Shown piece by piece: positions 28,195 through 40,091 of a stretch of 64,000 nt of DNA. The notes beneath the pieces are model-generated. The model was given only the letters and a program-made list of their open reading frames with translations. It ran no database searches and had not been told where the DNA came from. The translations under genes and the position numbers were made by a program. The number at the start of each line of letters is the position of its first letter. The stretch's first letter is position 1. This stretch comes from Margaritifera margaritifera (lineage: Eukaryota; Mollusca; Bivalvia; Unionida; Margaritiferidae). Where the stretch lies: contig JAQPZY010001064.1 in NCBI GenBank assembly GCA_029931535.1, forward strand, positions 682,001 to 746,000. Direction: 5' to 3'.

Positions 28195-28530
28195 GAATAA
28201 ATAATATTATCACACGAGTTACAAGTTAGAGAGTTTTTTATTCGTACTCTACGGAGATTCGAAACCGGATCCGTGGGTTACAGCACCCACTGCCATGCCT
28301 GTAAGCACCAAACCCTATACCATCTCGACCATGCACACATCACCAAAAAATGATGCTACAAAGTCGGTGGTATAGGCATTAGTGCGTTGCAGACATACCC
28401 GCATGTCAACCCAGTAATGAATTCTCATCTAAGTACACAGTCCATCTGAATTCCTAATACAGAAATCAAGGTATATAGAAGTTATTATAGAGAATTACAA
28501 ATATACACCAAAAACAATTAGTATTTAAAT
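28194..28530 (-). repeat. tRNA-like dispersed repeat, copy 1
   Basis: The minus strand of 28250-28327 contains GGTTTGGTGCTTACAGGCAT and then GGTTTCGAATCTCC, fitting degenerate Pol III A and B boxes. The flank towards 28530 (ending in GAGAATTACAAATATACACC) is shared with the copies at 37.6-38.1 kb and 50.4-50.7 kb. Confidence 0.55.
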
Positions 28531-31135
28531 TCATGTGGAAATTACTACTAAAACTCAGTCCAGCTGTAACGAGTGGCATAGGTTCCGTGCTAGCCGTATC
28601 ACTGTGTCAATGTCAAGATTGAAGGCCATAGGCAGAACATCAATTGAGCAACCATCACACTCTCTCATCAAGAGTAATTTCAACCCACACGTCAACAAAT
28701 TCATAACATGGACACTGTAACTATCTTGGTGGTTAAATAGATGTATCTATAAATATAACAGCACTTGATACACATTCGATCGACGTCGCTTAAAGAAAAG
28801 TGTTTCAATACTTTTACATTTTTATTTAATGTCACATATCATTTTTAAATCAATTTAGTTCATAATTTGTTGAATTTTCACAAGAAAGTTGATGCACGAT
28901 AGTGAGTCCCTCAATGAGGGAATCAAGCACTTCACATTTCGAAAACCATTAAAATCGTTAAATATACTAAATGTTAGGCATCAATACTGATTTCATTCTT
29001 AATTGGACCCCCCCCCCCCCCGTTTTCAAATATCTGCTAAAACTTGTTTGTAATCAGTAGAAATATTTAATTACTTCTCATAAGAACACATTTCAAGTTG
29101 CTTCTGCATTGATAATAAGAGGGTAGGATGGTTGCCAGGTTTTAAAATTTTGAAAATTCGACTACCTTTTCGGCATAGCAAATTCACTGACGGATAAAAC
29201 TAAGCTAACATTGGTATTTTTTATATTAGTAAGGGATACTGAGAAGAGATAAATTAATTTGATATTGGTCTTTGAATAACTTATTCAACAACAACAATGA
29301 TCATACTACATGGATATAAAAATATAGTGAGGTATATATGACACTTTATCATTTAGCTTTCAGTTTCATGATTTTGCTTAACAGAAATATAGTATATACA
29401 ATATAATACATACAAGTAATTTTAAGCAATCCAATTAGGAAAGCTTGAGAATTGAAAAAGACACTTGACTTGTCTGTGCAATCAAGAGATGTCATTTCTG
29501 TAACAGGTAAAACATAATTTGGTCAGTGAATCTAAATTTTAGTGAAAGGTGAAAAATTAAAGTAATGAATTTATATCTGTCACAGATGTTTCAGTGCACA
29601 TACTAACAAGGTAACCATTTAAATCGTTTGAGGTAAATACAATAATTTATCCGTTTATTATTTGGCTTCATTTTATAAAGTTATTATTAGTGATTATTTT
29701 TTTCATGGTACATGTATCATTATTTCTGTCATATTTATTCAAGCTTTACTTCACATAATTTCCAATAATGCTTACCTTTAAACCTGTCGACTGTGAAATA
29801 TAATCATGGTAGGGGTTTTTAAAATATGCCCATTTTCTTAGAATTCGATACTCTCTTTCAATTTAATTATTATCTGTAAGTAAGGAATAATTATTATGTT
29901 GTTTATTATGATTATTAAGTACTTCATTAGGAGGCTACAAAGGTATTTTGAAAATCTTCGTTCCTGCAACCATTTTCCCTCCGTTTTGCCATTGCGTCCA
30001 TCCATCAAGCCTTCTTCTCCAACATTATCGTGCAGAATCACAAGAAAAAACTTGATACTATATTTTCCCACTCTCTGCTATAGTACAGATAACATTCATA
30101 CGATAATTTGTTTTAAAACCCTTGACCAACTATTCTCCTTCCCTTCCAGTTTGTATCCCCTTCATTTAATTGGTCACTCGTGCCAACTTGACAGCAAAGT
30201 TACATTAGAAACTGTTATGATTGAATCTAAATGCAGACTTTTGCATGATTCCTTTTGGAAAAGGCTTAGTTACACATGCATAATTGCTGTAAGTTACAAA
30301 TTATATATATACAGAGGGGGGGGGTCTCCCTGGATCCAGCAGGAGAAAACGTGCTAATATGAAGTGAAACTACATAGAAAATCTTCATTATCTTTATGAA
30401 ACATGTTAGAGAGTTTCAATTTGTCGCCTACTGGGAATATAGCTAAGAAAGCAAGCCCCAAGTTAAGGTACCCTCCCCCCCCTCTCTCTCTCTCTCTCTC
30501 CCTCTCATACACACACCTATGCTGTTTACCTTCAGTATGATTCAATTGAGAGGAGTGTAAATATGAAACTTTCGTATTATCGGTGACTCGGAGAATTACC
30601 CTTTTTAATATGATGATATTTTTCTTATTCTTACGAGTATTTTCTAACGTAAACATAGGGAAAATAAAATAATTTACAATTTATGCACGTATAACAAGAC
30701 TTCCAATCGACGCAAATAATCTGTGAAGTGAAAACAGGTCTTAGGGTGGAATTAAATCTAAAAACTTTGTTAGATAATCTGTCAACCGGGATAGAATCAA
30801 AACAGAAAATCATTAATCATGAACTGTGAAACTGAGCTCATAAATATGTTGTAGACGGTTATTAAATACATTAGATTTTAATAAATTTTACAATCTGAAA
30901 TCTTTTTCATCTTTATCTATGTAAAACATGTTCGAGACTTATAATTTGTCCTCTTTCTCATTACACACACCTATGGTTACCTTCAGTATGATTAATCTGA
31001 GAACTTTCTCTAATTGGGGAATTTCCGGCGGTATCTCACAGGGCTTACTATTTCTAATTGGTCTTGGCTTGCTACTCGGACAGCCAGGGGCGCTGCACAG
31101 CGTGCTGGCTAAATCGCCCCCACCCTTAGCGCATA

Positions 31136-31136
<1 letters not shown>

Positions 31137-31188
<52 letters not shown>
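31137..31188. repeat. (TA)n microsatellite in copy A
   Basis: The homologous array in copy B (57460-57535) is about 24 bp longer, showing length change since duplication. Confidence 0.98.
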
Positions 31189-31190
<2 letters not shown>

Positions 31191-32952
31191 GGGTTGATCG
31201 GTAAAAAAAAGGTGCTGTTTGACATAATTGAAATTTGGTTTTTCTTCTTTTCTTAGGATAAACATTGCCATTTACTGATTTACGATTCTTTGCCCACAAT
31301 GAACAAAAGAAAAATGGGATATTTGGTGATAGCTCATATCTTTTCAGGTAAAAGTGGATAACTAATAAAAAAAAAGCTGGAAAAAGGTGATATGATACTT
31401 TAGCACCTTCTTCTAGAGCAAGGAAAATATTTTTGGGATTGGTCAAAGATGCTTAAATACAATATCACCTTTTTACCTGAAATAATGTGCTCTTCTCAGC
31501 TAGATGTAAAGGGGTTATAATGAAGGTCATTGTTCTGATATTGAAATGAATGGTTTAAATATCACATTATAATGCCCTAATTAGTAACAATAGCACCAGA
31601 AAAGACGCATGAATAGTTTGGTTACGTATTAGAATTCACATTCCTCTCTTTTTAATGCACTGACACAGTTAGTTGGAAAAAGAACAGACATTTTTTGTGC
31701 TTTAAGAAGTTACAAATCCATAGCTCTTAGGTAAGTGTGATAAATTTAAGAATAATCAAGTATTAAAAAGATATACATGACTTCTGAGATTTTTTTCTAG
31801 TCTTGCGTGTTTGTACATATTGTGATTTTAACCGTTGTTAAATCACTTTGACATAGGAATGATGTTTTCTTCACTTTTTATATTCCTTTTTTTTTTGCAA
31901 ATTGCCATAACTTCACGACAAATATATAAGTATATGAAATTCACATAAAACATTATTACTCTGCGCATGTATTTTTGTCATTGCTGTTGTCATTGCTTAT
32001 TTTGCCATGTAATACACTCTTTTTCATCAACATTTCCCTCTCCATATATACTTTTCATAATTTAAATGTGCATTCCTGCGAAATCCTTTAGGACATCCCT
32101 CCCCCATCAAAAACAAAACAAACAAACAAGATCAAATATACCCATGTATGCGAGTAAAAACTCTTTAAATACATAATAAGACATATATTTTAAAAATAGT
32201 CTCTGCTGCATTTGTTGCCTCAAAATACTCTTTTTAAGAAGCGTGTCTTCTTGTTTTTCCTACAGCCCTTATAATCAACAGGGTTTTATATTCATTACTC
32301 GACCTAGAATTATTTTTGCTTGATTTACGATATTATAATCACATTCACATTCCAGCTAGAACACTTGAAATCCTAAAATCTAGGGGGTAAAACACTCATT
32401 ATAATAATACAATTTCAAATGTAAAATGTTATTTCGAAAAGTACCATATCAAATAAAACCTTTTTTGTGTGAGAGGAAAATAAGATGATGGATTTTCTAC
32501 CATCTTGCCAGTAAAATACTAAAGAGAAAATTGTAAAAATGGTAAAGGTCTGGTACTGGACACTAAGTTGACCTTTTTTATGGACTGCGTTAACACATTT
32601 TCTTCCTCCATGTACTTGAAATGCACTATGCTGAGTTCAATGGGGGGGGGGGGGCGGGTATTGGATATGTTTTATTATATGCTTTCCGCCTGGTTAACAT
32701 TCAAAAGGCCATTTATCCAATAAGGTAGTTTTAAAATTTTGATAGAATTACCAAAGGTTAATAAGATTGACCTGGAATCCAATACTATCTTTGCATCTCA
32801 GGGTGTTCAGAAAAATATCAAAGCTTACCGAGACAAGAAACGTATGTACGAAGAACAATTCTAACTTACCAAAAGGCCTATATTAAGGATGCGCACTTTT
32901 GCATGATTATTTCATTATTACGTTCTCAATATGTTGTCACTCGTTACCTCAG

Positions 32953-33123
32953 TGTGTCATAGCGCTATTTACCCTGGGTGACCTGGGGCATTATATCATA
33001 TATTGGAAATGCAAAGAAGTTGCCAACAAAATCAGTGGCAAGCTTGAAGCATTAATATATACACCAGTGAAGATGATCTGCATATCAATTGTATGGTCGT
33101 TCGGTGTTTTCTATTCGTGTTAA
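32953..33123 (+). other. Candidate terminal exon, weak
   Basis: CGTTACCTCAG|TG gives an acceptor followed by 56 open codons to TAA. The frame contains LGDLGHYIIYWKCKEVANK and a hydrophobic end. The homologous stretch in copy B (59343-59481) has two in-frame stops (TAT to TAA and TCA to TAA). I do not recognise the protein; chance is a real alternative. Confidence 0.2.
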
Positions 33124-33220
33124 CATCTGTATATTACAAGAGAAACAGAAAGGCGGTATGAATGAGTAGTTTGCGGAAGTGGTTGTAATAATGTATTGCT
33201 TTTTAATATTCCTAACCTAG

Positions 33221-33390
33221 GAGTTCCGCAGTAGCTCAGTTGGTAGTGTGTCGGTTGGGGGTAAGATACTGGCGCAGGCCAGCCATTGTCGGGGTAAGGC
33301 ACTTAGCTCCCATTTACTCTGCATGATAGAGCACAAAACATGTTCAAAGTGCTGTCAATTACCTAGCAACCAACAACAACAACCAATTAT
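33221..33390 (+). mobile_element. tRNA-derived SINE in copy A
   Basis: CAGTAGCTCAGTTGGTAGTG is an A-box-like tRNA head. The core GGTAAGGCACTTAGCTCCCA is shared with the SINEs at 425-600 and 59578. Relative to copy B, about 17 bp spanning the anticodon-like part (GGACTTGTAATTCAG) are missing, so this copy is damaged. Confidence 0.7.
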
Positions 33391-33561
33391 CCGACAATTG
33401 TAATAGCTGGTCACACTGGGAATATGTTGATTTCCTTGGGTAAATCATTTATTGAGTCCTGGATTTTGAAATACATAGAGGCTAAAACACCGTTAGTTAA
33501 TTGCTTGGAATCCTGATAATAAACTAATCCTGGAAAATTTACTAAATACAAAAATAGTCAC

Positions 33562-33706
33562 CTTTCTGGCATTCCACACACAGTGAACGCTATCCGTCAC
33601 CTTACGACTTTGAACATCTAGCAGGATTTTACCATTGTATTTCTGCCGGATTTTGTCAAAAATGCATATATTAATCAGTGTGTAGTATTTGTCTTCAAAT
33701 TTGTAT
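33562..33706 (-). CDS. Candidate internal exon, unrecognised protein
   Basis: The minus strand has a good acceptor (GTGTGCTCTTCTCAAG|AT), 48 open codons and a donor AAAG|GTGACT. The translation runs from YKFEDKYYTL through KYNGKILLDVQSRKVTDSVH to CVWNARK and has the look of a folded protein segment rather than random sequence. It enters in phase 1 and leaves in phase 0. I do not recognise the family and found no partner exons, so the gene cannot be assembled. The duplicate at 59936-60080 keeps both splice sites but carries a stop in the seventh codon. Confidence 0.35.
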
Positions 33707-35702
33707 CTTGAGAAGAGCACACACATTTTTGCACAAAAAAAATAGTAAGAATGGCAGATGCTAACATAAAAACAGAGTTTTAAAGAATTTACCACCAAAA
33801 TTGATGTTATAATTATGACCTAGTTTCCCTTTCACGAATATTTTTTACTTTTACGGACACGATTCGTCTTTTCCATGCTATATAATATTTTGGCTGGTAT
33901 AGGTTTACCGCCCGCTGCCCCCAAACCTGCCCCCTCCCCCCTAATGCTTGCTCCCCCTCTAGTCGCAACCCAAATATGGCGCCACACACGGTGAATTACA
34001 GGTACTGGCTTTGAGACACTGAAACTATTTGAAATTCGAGTACAAGTTAAAGCTGAACTCACATGTTACCCACAAATTTAATGTTTATAATTCAACGTAG
34101 ATCATATATTACAACAAGATTCACGAATTCACCAGTACACATATACTTTTACGTAACGTTAGTTTTATATTTTATATCTTGTCGTATACAGAATTACCCA
34201 GCATGCCAAGCAGCATATTAAAAATGCTTACAATTGAGAGCTATAATCTCAGTATTATCAAGACATAAGGAACCTTAACTTGAATCATGATGTACGTTGA
34301 ATATCGATATTATTTTCTTCATTTTTATTCGAATAATTATCTGGATTTTTATTTAATAACAACAGTAATAAACATGTGACGAGGAGACATCATAACGAAC
34401 TTGGAGAAGTGACATTTTTTTATTGTTGCTGCAAAAGACAGATTAATTAATCCCATAGCTTGGAGAATTTGTCTTCTTTAGACATGACGTAGTTGATTAT
34501 ATGTGCCTTTTTGAGAAAATTAAACTTCTCTTATCATAAATCCTTTCATTTCATAGCGAGTCAAGATAAATTTTTAAATATCTATTGTAGCAACGATGAC
34601 TGCAGTTTCAGAGAGGTTTTGTTTTAAACACTTTCATGCATTGATAAGAAACCACCTTAGGAGCTACGACATGTTCTTCTCGCATCAGATCATTCACCCA
34701 TCACCCACCCTACACCTTAAAAAATATGAATTATTTTTGACCATTTTATTTGACTGAAATTATCAAGTCTTTATAAGTACACCTAAGTTTAAAATGTATT
34801 TATCATTAAAAATACTGTTTTTTTATACAATTCAAGCGACGGCATCGCAAACAAGTTCTTGCATCTACGAGCACGCTACATAGGCGATGTTTGTGCTATA
34901 CTACTATTAATCGCCTTTTGAGTAATTTAAGATATGGTTAGGTTTCGTTGAGACCTAATGCATGCACATTAGAAAATGATACAAATTATTTCTACTGACA
35001 AATACAGTATGTACATGTGTATAAAAATGCTTACTTTCTTTGAAGACTCTTTCCATATCTTGCATATTTGCCTTAAAATGGATCCTTTTATGTATAAAGG
35101 ATGAGTGTTCTTAGCTAGATATTATATAGATTAACTAATGAAAGTAAAACCGTTGGAATCAGTGGCTGCAGGGAAAAGAGGAAGTACGCTTCACAGAACC
35201 TTACTTTCAGCTGTATATAGTAAAGCTGCATTTTATTGGAGAATATTTTTCAATAATATTTGACATTTGTTTACATCTTAAAAAATAAGTTCAGAGGAAG
35301 TCATGTTAAAATTATAGTAAAAGCTTTTATGGTTATGTTTCTTCAAATAAGCAACTTACGCTGAAGTTCTGCAAGGAACAGTTTTCGGTCAATTATTATA
35401 TTGGAAACACAAATGTTTCTTTTTTTACGTTAATAAGAGCAAATGTAAAATAGCAGCAGTCACACCATGTTTATAAAGAAGTTAGTCAAGTAGTTATATC
35501 AAAGAAAACTTATGTATTCGCTACTCTTACTTTTTCTATCAGTATTTTTAAATACATTTTTGAAGTAATAAAATACAAAAATATGTTATAAAGGTTACGG
35601 TCTTTCGACTCAAAATAATAACGAATGGCTGTACAAATAATCAGTAAAGTTACATAGTTACAGAGTTCTTTTCTTCGTACCATGTTTCCATGCTAAAATT
35701 GT

Positions 35703-35711
35703 TGAATAGTT

Positions 35712-35766
<55 letters not shown>

Positions 35767-35767
35767 G
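35703..35767. repeat. (CTAT)n microsatellite in copy A
   Basis: About 16 units. The matching array in copy B (62118-62161) is shorter. Confidence 0.97.
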
Positions 35768-36499
35768 TGTACGCATACATACAGTACACATACCGGTAAT
35801 ATTGTACAGACTTTTTATCAGTCACTATTTTATCCGAATTATTTCGGAAAAAGTGATAAAAACTACAATAGGTAAAAGCTAATAGGCGCGTAAAAGATAT
35901 ATTTCTATGAACACGTAATCATTATAGTAATTTAAGTTCCATGTTGGAGCATATAACGATTTCTATCAAAGATAATCTACTAATCATGAAAACATATAAA
36001 ATAAAATACGATCTGTTGTCTGGCAAACCCGACATTGTGCTTTCTCTCATGTAATTTACACTCTTCAAAGAGTAAACTGGTTTGGTCATATTACAGCTTC
36101 TGGACTTTGCTTAAAAAAAGATTAATTAATACAAATAACGGTTATCACGTTTTAAATTATATACTGATGTCAAGGAAACAGTTAGAGAAAGGTACAGTAT
36201 TTTTCGGGATGTAACTGATGAAAATGGAGACAGTTTAGGTAGCAAATAAGATTTTCATGTACAAATGTACTCCATTTTGCCAAAAGGTAAAGCATATGAC
36301 GTTTCGTGTAACCACTGTTATGAAAATATATGGATGCTAAAATTTTACAACTTTTTGTCAGAATACGAGTAAAAGCATTTTAAGATTATACAATCTTTCA
36401 AACTTCAATTGCATACTCTTACTCAAAAAAGTTTTCATCTCACATGACTCTTCCCACTGACTAAAAATCATATCATGTTGCATACTGTAGTATCATTTA

Positions 36500-36615
36500 T
36501 TTTCGTGGGGCTCAATTTTCGTGGTTTTGTAAAAAAAAGTTATTTTCGTGGGTACTTAAATTCGTGGTTTTGCCTGTCAAAGTTTGCATATTACTAAGTT
36601 TTTAATTTCGTGGTT
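36500..36615. repeat. TTCGTGG-spaced repeat, copy A
   Basis: Five TTCGTGG motifs lie in about 115 bp with AT-rich spacers. The same cluster occurs at 62888-63005 near the visible end of copy B. Confidence 0.75.
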
Positions 36616-36716
36616 TAACCTATACAAATACCCAAAATAAAGAATACAAAAGAATAAAACTCTGCCGACGCAAACGGCGGTCACTTGAATGTTTATAACA
36701 ATACTTTCACATGATA

Positions 36717-37197
36717 TTGATACAGTGGCTTTGTCTGAAAGTCAGTGAAGTGTGAGCTTTAATAATCTGCTGTAATTAGTGTATATACGTAGTGTTTCAT
36801 TAATAATAGTGCTTCAAGCAATAGTTCGAGTATTTTACAGGCTTGTTGTTCTTTTGGATTAAAAATGCATGGATAAAATGAAATGTGGTTTCAGGTGGAT
36901 TTAAATTGTGTTCATTGAGACTTGATTGACACGATGTTGATACAGTGGCTTTGTCTGAAAATAAGTGAAGTGTGAGCTTTAATACTCTGCTGTAATTAGT
37001 GTATATACGTAGTGTTTCATTAATAATAGTGCTTCAAGCAATAGTTCTAGTATTTTACAGGATTATTGTTCTTTTGGATTAAAAGTGCATGGATAAAATG
37101 AAATGTGATTTCAGGAGTATTTAAATTGTGTACATTGAGATTTGATTGACACGATGTTGATACAGTGGCCTTGTCTGAAAATCAATGAAGTGTTAGC
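36717..37197. repeat. Tandem repeat, unit 220 bp, 2.2 copies
   Basis: GATACAGTGGCTTTGTCTGA recurs with TACAGTGGC at 36721, 36941 and 37161, an exact 220-bp period. The first two units are nearly identical, and the third stops after about 36 bp. The array starts 60 bp to the right of the visible end of duplication copy A. Confidence 0.95.
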
Positions 37198-37465
37198 TAC
37201 TATTTTATCTAAAGCACATATATGATCATATTATATTATTATATACACATGACAATACTGATTGTCATTTTTGCCCTATTTCGCAATAGGCGACAAGATA
37301 TATAACTGATACAAACATGAACCATTTGTCCTTTTGACGGGATTAATATAAGTTTATAGTAATACACTAATTGACAACATAACCATCTTTCTTAAAATGA
37401 ACATGCCGAAAAATGTGAGTGTCGATAGCAAGATTTGGGCTCGTCATGCACATATTTTGTGTGTG

Positions 37466-37581
<116 letters not shown>

Positions 37582-37594
37582 TCGGTGGAGAAGA

Positions 37595-38190
37595 ATATTA
37601 TTATAAAAGTTGAATAATTATAATTCGCCCCTTCTGAAAATCAAACCGAGCCAGCAAGTTATTGTACAATCGCCCTGCCTGCGAGCACCAGCTCCCATAC
37701 TCTCATGAATAAGCGCACATCCCCTCAAAATCATGGAACTTGGTCGTTAATAGAGGCATTCGTGTGAAGCAGACACACTTGCAAGATGACCAAGGAATTA
37801 ACTCTCATATAAGTAAATAGTTACTTAGGATTCCTCTGACACTAACACTATAGAGATATTCTTGTAAGTTACAAATATATACAATACAAAGTGGAAAGTG
37901 CTATTCCTTGATACTACAGGATGATGCATGATAATCTAAAGTCAAATTACATGGAGAAAGAATATTATCGTACAGTCCTGATAATTATAAATTGTCCCAT
38001 ACATGGAATCGAACCCAGGTCGGCAATGTTATGGTACCGCACGCAGCAACTAACATACCCTCTCGAATAAGCACACAGAGGAAATGAGATGGCCAAGGCA
38101 GAGAAAGTATGTATTTAGTAATTTCTGTGTCAATGAACATACATTCTTCCATATACGTGCAGTAAATGATGGTCATGATGAACCTAACGA
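37595..38190 (-). repeat. tRNA-like dispersed repeat, two tandem copies
   Basis: Two related units lie head to tail. The second has a good B box on the minus strand (GGGTTCGATTCC at about 38005-38016), and the first has a degenerate one near 37640. Both share flanks with the copies at 28.2 and 50.5 kb, including TTACAAATATATACA and GGAAAGTGCTAT. Confidence 0.55.
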
Positions 38191-39959
38191 AAAATAATTC
38201 TGCTAATAATAAGTGCGTGTGCTTATGTGTGTATGTATTTATTTATGTATGTCTGTATTTGTGTATGCATGTATTTATAACAGACTGACATACTGATTTA
38301 CCTGAAATGTATCCTTGTTTCTCAATGAATGTAATTTTACAAAGTAATATATATATATATAATATAGCAATATATAATGAATATAATACAAATAGCACTG
38401 TGTAAAAGAAACGAGAAGATGCGATACAAATTTTAAGGCATGAACTTGGTGAGTTTTGCTGTGCTGACATTTTTGTTATTCATATACATGGTAGAGACGG
38501 ACAATAGTTCAACCGCAACATATATAATTATTACTAACTGAATAAAATGCGACAATTCTAATCGAACAAATGCAGTTATTTAGAAGAATACACCTTCTTA
38601 AAATTCAAGACTTGAAATAAAAGTGTATGAATCAAATAATTTCCAACAAGGATTCTGCACCAATACCTATCTTTCTGAATAAATCCTAACATTAGAAGTA
38701 TATTTACATCCTGAAATGAATACAAACAATCTCTAATTGTGTGTGCAGCATGGGAGTTCCACCATGTAATATAGACATATTTAAACACGAATTGTCTCAC
38801 ACATAGATCTAATACCGTTGGTAATATTTTTGTGGTAATTTTGTACAACAAAACTTGGTCTTCTAATTATGTCCATGCAAGTGTTTCGAACTTCCCTGAT
38901 TCAGTGGATGGTAATATGTTTTTTGTGTTATTAATGAAGAGAATGTAAATCATGTGTGAAATTCATCTCAATTACTATTTCTTGCAAGTATTACAATGTT
39001 TTAAGATTGAAACTTCATGACATTCTTAAATATAAAGTATGGATCATCTCAAAATAAGAGTCAATGCAACCCATTGACGGTTAAGACTGGTAGATTTGTT
39101 AATACTTGTAGTGAGAGAAACTTTAGAGTTTGCCTTCTATTTGGAGAAAATAAAATTGAAAACGAGTAACATTTTTAATAGCTTCTATGACATATTTGAC
39201 ATTCATATTTTTTGGAAACATTCATCTAGCTAAAAAGGGTGCAACTTCCAAATTAAACTAAAATATTTTTAGCTATGAAACTATGTTTATAATGCATATA
39301 TTGTATCGGAAAAGCAAGTTCATGAAATAAACCTCATTCTTTAGCATTTGTTCTGATTAAATACCTCTTATATCCACAATCGGTTGTAATATTTTGTCTA
39401 ATTTTGACTGTAATTTAGATTGTAATATATATTTTCACCAGTATATTCCATATCGGAATGCTTTTATAACGCAATTCAGAATGGTATTTGAAGCTTAATA
39501 GAAATACAGTTTGAATTTAATTAAATTTGTATGGTTCATGAAAGATAAAAAATACACTCTATCTGTAACCGCTCGAGGGGCGTAATAGAAACAAATAACA
39601 GACAGGATGATAATTAACATAGTTTTCATTAGCAGTGAGTTGTATTCCCTCTTGGGTCAGGCATAACAGGCAGTGGGTTTGATGCGCACCCTCCATAAAT
39701 ATGTGGTAATCTAGTCAGTGTCAATAATGGCTAATGAATGATTCAGACAAATTTAGGCATCTGACTTAAATTCGCACTGATAAAATTTAAGTATTTCAAA
39801 AATCATTTGGCACTGGGGATAAACATTAACTTGCAATATTAATTCTCACCACAGTTCTTATCTGATTTTTTATTTTTATTTTTACAAATAGAGTGTGAAC
39901 TGCAAAGAAGAATATAATTGTAAGGTTCTTTTTAACAATGATTGTTAATCATTTATTAG

Positions 39960-40091
39960 CCAGGAAGAAATATCCCTGAGAACAAAAATAGAGTGGGAAC
40001 CGTTGAAAATGTTGGGGATTCTAAAATAACCAGAGAGGACGTGATTAAGAATGGACAGATCAAAGAGCAACACTACCGGGACTGCGATGAA
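39960..40091 (+). CDS. Cysteine-rich gene, exon (a)
   Basis: 44 codons, PGRNIPENKNRVGTVENVGD to HYRDCDE. The acceptor TTTATTAG|CC is fair; the donor GAA|GTTTGT is the weakest site of the gene, so this exon is the least certain. Confidence 0.55.

Larger units (their letters stand above)
28789..36655. repeat. Segmental duplication copy A (7.9 kb)
   Basis: It is colinear with 55119-63045, differing by a few percent by eye plus small indels. Similarity starts sharply at CTTAAAGAAA (28789 and 55119). Copy A has about 45 extra bp near 35550, and copy B has about 65 extra bp near 61510. Apart from one candidate exon pair (33562-33706), a weaker candidate (32953-33123) and a SINE, the segment holds no supported gene. 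Confidence 0.97.

Noticed and set aside
29838..30071. Minus-strand frame DNVGEEGLMDGRNGKTEGKW present in both copies
   Set aside because: Four of the few differences between copies alter amino acids within about 25 residues, and no splice sites fit well.
33832..34062. Minus-strand 76-codon frame kept in both duplication copies (60217-60447)
   Set aside because: The copies are only a few percent different, so an open frame is expected to survive by chance; changes include GAAGG to GGACC-type replacements with no sign of constraint.
38869..38904. ATG followed by a short hydrophobic frame and a GTAATA donor, as first exon of the cysteine-rich gene
   Set aside because: Phase would fit, but the hydrophobic part lies mostly after the donor, and nothing else supports it.
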